Assembly (NCBI GenBank): GCA_903854795.1
Contig: CAINXF010000085.1
Coordinates: forward strand, 1-14,084
Source of the DNA: Candidatus Kerfeldbacteria bacterium
Lineage (GTDB): Bacteria > Patescibacteriota > Patescibacteriia > SBBC01
Direction of reading: 5' to 3'
Length of the DNA: 14,084 nucleotides
Shown in pieces: positions 13,001 through 14,084 of the stretch. Made by a program: the position numbers and the translations under genes. The first letter of the stretch is position 1, and each line of letters begins with the position of its first letter. Below the pieces are notes generated by a model. It ran no database searches and was not told where the DNA came from. It saw nothing but the letters and a program-made list of their open reading frames with translations.

Positions 13001-13842
13001 CTCTCGCGGGCTACTACGTCGCCTGGACGACCAACTGTAGCTTCAATCCATCATCGTCCGAATCATACTTCCAGACCGCGACGAGCCTGACGGTGAACAA
13101 TCCGATGACCAAATCCGGTGCCGGAACGTTGTGGTGTCTCCGAATGGCGACAAAGGACGCCTCAGGAAACGTCTCGAGCGATCAGACCGTGTTCCAATAT
13201 ACATATACCGGCATCAGCACCTCTTCGAACGTCGACTGGACGACACAGGCGAACTTCAATCTCGGAACCACCTCGAACACGCAGACGACGGCATCGCCTG
13301 ACGACGGCAACGTCATCCTTACCGCGCTCACGAACGCAAATACCACCGGCTGGACGAACGACGCCCCGGTTGCGGGGACGACAGGCCTCGGCGCCGGTGC
13401 GACGCTCGCCTACGACGGCAACGACACGCTCTTCATGATGGCAGGGAACAGCACGACGAGCTTCTACGCCTACTCGCTCTCGAGCAAGATGTACACCACA
13501 AAAACAAGTTTCGGCACCATCGTCGCAGGCACCAACATGGTATACGTCCCGACCGGAACGTACTGCCTTGATTCGGGAGGCTGCGTGTTCGCCATACTCG
13601 GTGGCGCAACAACGTTCAAGCGCTTCGACGTGAGTGCGAATACATGGACATCACTGACGCATCAACCGACGATCGCCGCCGCGACGGGAACCGCGATGGC
13701 CTACGACAACACGGTCATATCTTTTACCTCCCCGGCGGCACGACGAAACCGTACAAATATGCGATCGACCCGAACAACGTCAGTGACGCATGGTCGCCAC
13801 AGACCGACGTCGACCAAGCAACCGGCATCGGCGCGACCATGA
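10084..13842 (+). CDS. Giant membrane-anchored Kelch-type beta-propeller surface protein (frame broken near 13710)
   Basis: The uninterrupted frame encodes 1252 residues. Residues 1-145 are very basic and hydrophilic. One membrane helix follows (LAVYVPAAAIVLCALSYFFVI, 146-166), so the rest should lie outside the cell. Residues about 173-835 carry roughly eleven Kelch-like blades of 45-60 residues, each near YDxxxxTWxxxxxxP; clear Trp positions are 269, 320, 369, 429, 475, 536, 589, 734 and 784. A beta-sandwich-like stretch (about 840-925) and a fibronectin III-like domain (about 927-1041) follow, then more blades (Trp1188). The last about 43 residues (SFTSPAARRNRTN onward) are Arg/Thr-rich and unlike the rest because the frame has shifted. 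The GTG start has no good ribosome binding site; GGAGGAG lies just inside the ORF. Binding or structural surface roles are likely, catalysis unproven. Confidence 0.85.
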   Translation: MNRRRNKSVKVVQHSSRLTPGASFHTEKISSLKKTMATRSIQKVRKTISENERMRTEANDDYFRTWTEISTKIPEPSSRSARTISAIRREGKQTVHMIADRLHRTERPRLPVRHISRVKTYAPIRRRASRISSVISLVHSSRKRKLAVYVPAAAIVLCALSYFFVIRPLFAVSATATITTQSDWEAGEYYPNTLDTTTSSGDLKLKAGAGGTWDSATPGYPENIHGYWNLASPVVNYGTDLTTDGSYLYMMVGGRVADFTRYNPDTNTWKKLADAPTEFNYSGSITYYNGTIYAINGHDGTTSTDAGSELWGYNIATDTWSKLAGPPGQWGSTSAGGADIESGNNGKLYAVQGSSLEGFWIYNTVLNSWTVASSLPDPISNANTHPLVYSNVQFTDSFSTVHCTLGCIYATVGASLGTFYDYDIALDTWYTAAPSASFSTGDALALDNANHVIYAFRGANLAEFMKYTPGDPGVWDTTNPQDLQRAATWTTYGAALAYLPVTVNGVTKNYIYATIGNTASELMRYDLAANSGKGLWDSILAQGASGTNAENLAVFVPNGTDCADAAGCIIQATPSSTALRRFSMTTRIWDTLTVIPGTLGIGASMCYDGNGQIYISQGSSTSIYPFNIASGGAGAYGTTLVAPAATGAGSSITCTGDNKFYLLRGAATTNFYYSAAAGNPVADDSFNTNGLAAYTGATYGAALANNGTYVYALIGNGRGTFLRYDPSQASGSRWIELPSIPTDTSTAAQLFTSTLEYDGTGSIYAMAGKYETDFWKYTIATATWTRAADVPTRIARSMSLTKGNAAGSMYLVRGENQFGIYRFNFSTGTYPSSATWDSAPIDLNYASAFDSFSPTTTTPGTTSITFQTRTSSNKADWSTWANLSGTPGNYNVASPAGRYIQVKAVLVSDATNTPTLSSIDINYEKDSTAPSNPTISGYANNTKTTPLTSDVNSKYYYTTPYFEWTASTQAESPLAGYYVAWTTNCSFNPSSSESYFQTATSLTVNNPMTKSGAGTLWCLRMATKDASGNVSSDQTVFQYTYTGISTSSNVDWTTQANFNLGTTSNTQTTASPDDGNVILTALTNANTTGWTNDAPVAGTTGLGAGATLAYDGNDTLFMMAGNSTTSFYAYSLSSKMYTTKTSFGTIVAGTNMVYVPTGTYCLDSGGCVFAILGGATTFKRFDVSANTWTSLTHQPTIAAATGTAMAYDNTVISFTSPAARRNRTNMRSTRTTSVTHGRHRPTSTKQPASARP

Positions 13843-14084
13843 CCTACGTACCGAACGGAACCTCCTGTTCGTCAGCCGGTGGCTGTCTCATCGTTGCCCG
13901 CGGTGGTGGTTACGTCCATATGTATAAGGGAACCATTTCTGGAACCGGCGCACTTTCGTGGTCGTACATCATGGATGCCCCAGCTGGCATTGCCGATGGT
14001 GGCGCGGCGGCGTACAGCAACGGCTACGTATACCTGGCCCGCGGTAACCAGTACAACAGTTACTTCCGCTATGACATTTTGAAC
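13713..14084 (+). CDS. Continuation of the Kelch surface protein after a frameshift (3' partial)
   Basis: From GGT at 13713 the other frame reads GHIFYLPGGTTKPYKYAID and stays open for 124 codons to the end of the window. It contains further Kelch-like blades (DAWSPQTD, LSWSYIMDAP, SYFRYDILN) and the Cys motif PNGTSCSSAGGC, a copy of PNGTDCADAAGC and PTGTYCLDSGGC in the preceding frame. The break is at about 13705-13713, where AACAC stands in place of a likely AACAAC; restoring one A would give YDNNGHIF. This is the same gene, either truly frameshifted or carrying a one-base sequence error. The natural end lies beyond the window. Confidence 0.85.

Noticed and set aside
1..14084. CRISPR array, insertion sequence or transposase, rRNA
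   Set aside because: No spaced direct repeats, transposase motifs or rRNA core sequences were seen on either strand.

Overview
The window reads as a compact bacterial chromosome segment of roughly 55% GC with AT-richer gaps. It uses the standard bacterial code: fur, the peroxiredoxin gene, sufC and sufB all end in TGA, which argues against the recoded Gracilibacteria/Absconditabacteria. The best guess for the source is a member of the Candidate Phyla Radiation (Patescibacteria, Parcubacteria-like). The reasons are very tight gene packing, a small RRM protein with a glycine-rich tail, a thrombospondin-like cysteine motif on a secreted beta-helix protein, and a giant membrane-anchored Kelch-type surface protein. 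No phylogenetic marker gene is present, so this placement is inference.

Region 1 (1-3614, minus strand) is an iron and peroxide stress operon in the order fur - prx - 39-codon ORF - sufC - VOC/glyoxalase-like gene - sufB - next gene (only its ATG is visible). Nearly every junction is a 4-nt ATGA overlap. A sigma-70-type promoter lies upstream, and a Fur-box-like palindrome sits between its -10 element and the fur start. A ferric-uptake-type regulator would thus control itself, a PrxQ-type peroxidase and Fe-S cluster assembly. SufC carries a 21-codon insert built of GC-rich inverted repeats.

Region 2 (3615-7533) holds a secreted right-handed beta-helix protein on the plus strand. Convergent to it is a minus-strand operon of a ZIP metal transporter, a C39-like membrane-anchored cysteine peptidase and a DM13-like probable lipoprotein.

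Region 3 (7534-9138) holds an HU-type nucleoid protein (plus), an RRM RNA-binding protein with a long structured leader (minus) and a NUDIX hydrolase (minus). The ZIP and NUDIX genes each have TATACT placed exactly 6 nt before the ATG, which predicts leaderless mRNAs.

Region 4 (9110-9553, plus) is an RNA transcription unit. It contains a promoter, a 115-nt highly structured element whose 5' end is a degenerate copy of the tRNA-Asn 5' end, an intact tRNA-Asn(GTT) held in a 20-bp inverted repeat, a duplicated tRNA 3' end with GC-rich hairpins, and a strong intrinsic terminator. This is the most unusual stretch of the window.

Region 5 (9554-14084, plus) is an AT-rich gap carrying a promoter, then a very large Kelch-repeat surface protein. 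Its reading frame is broken once near 13705-13713, continues in another frame and runs off the window.
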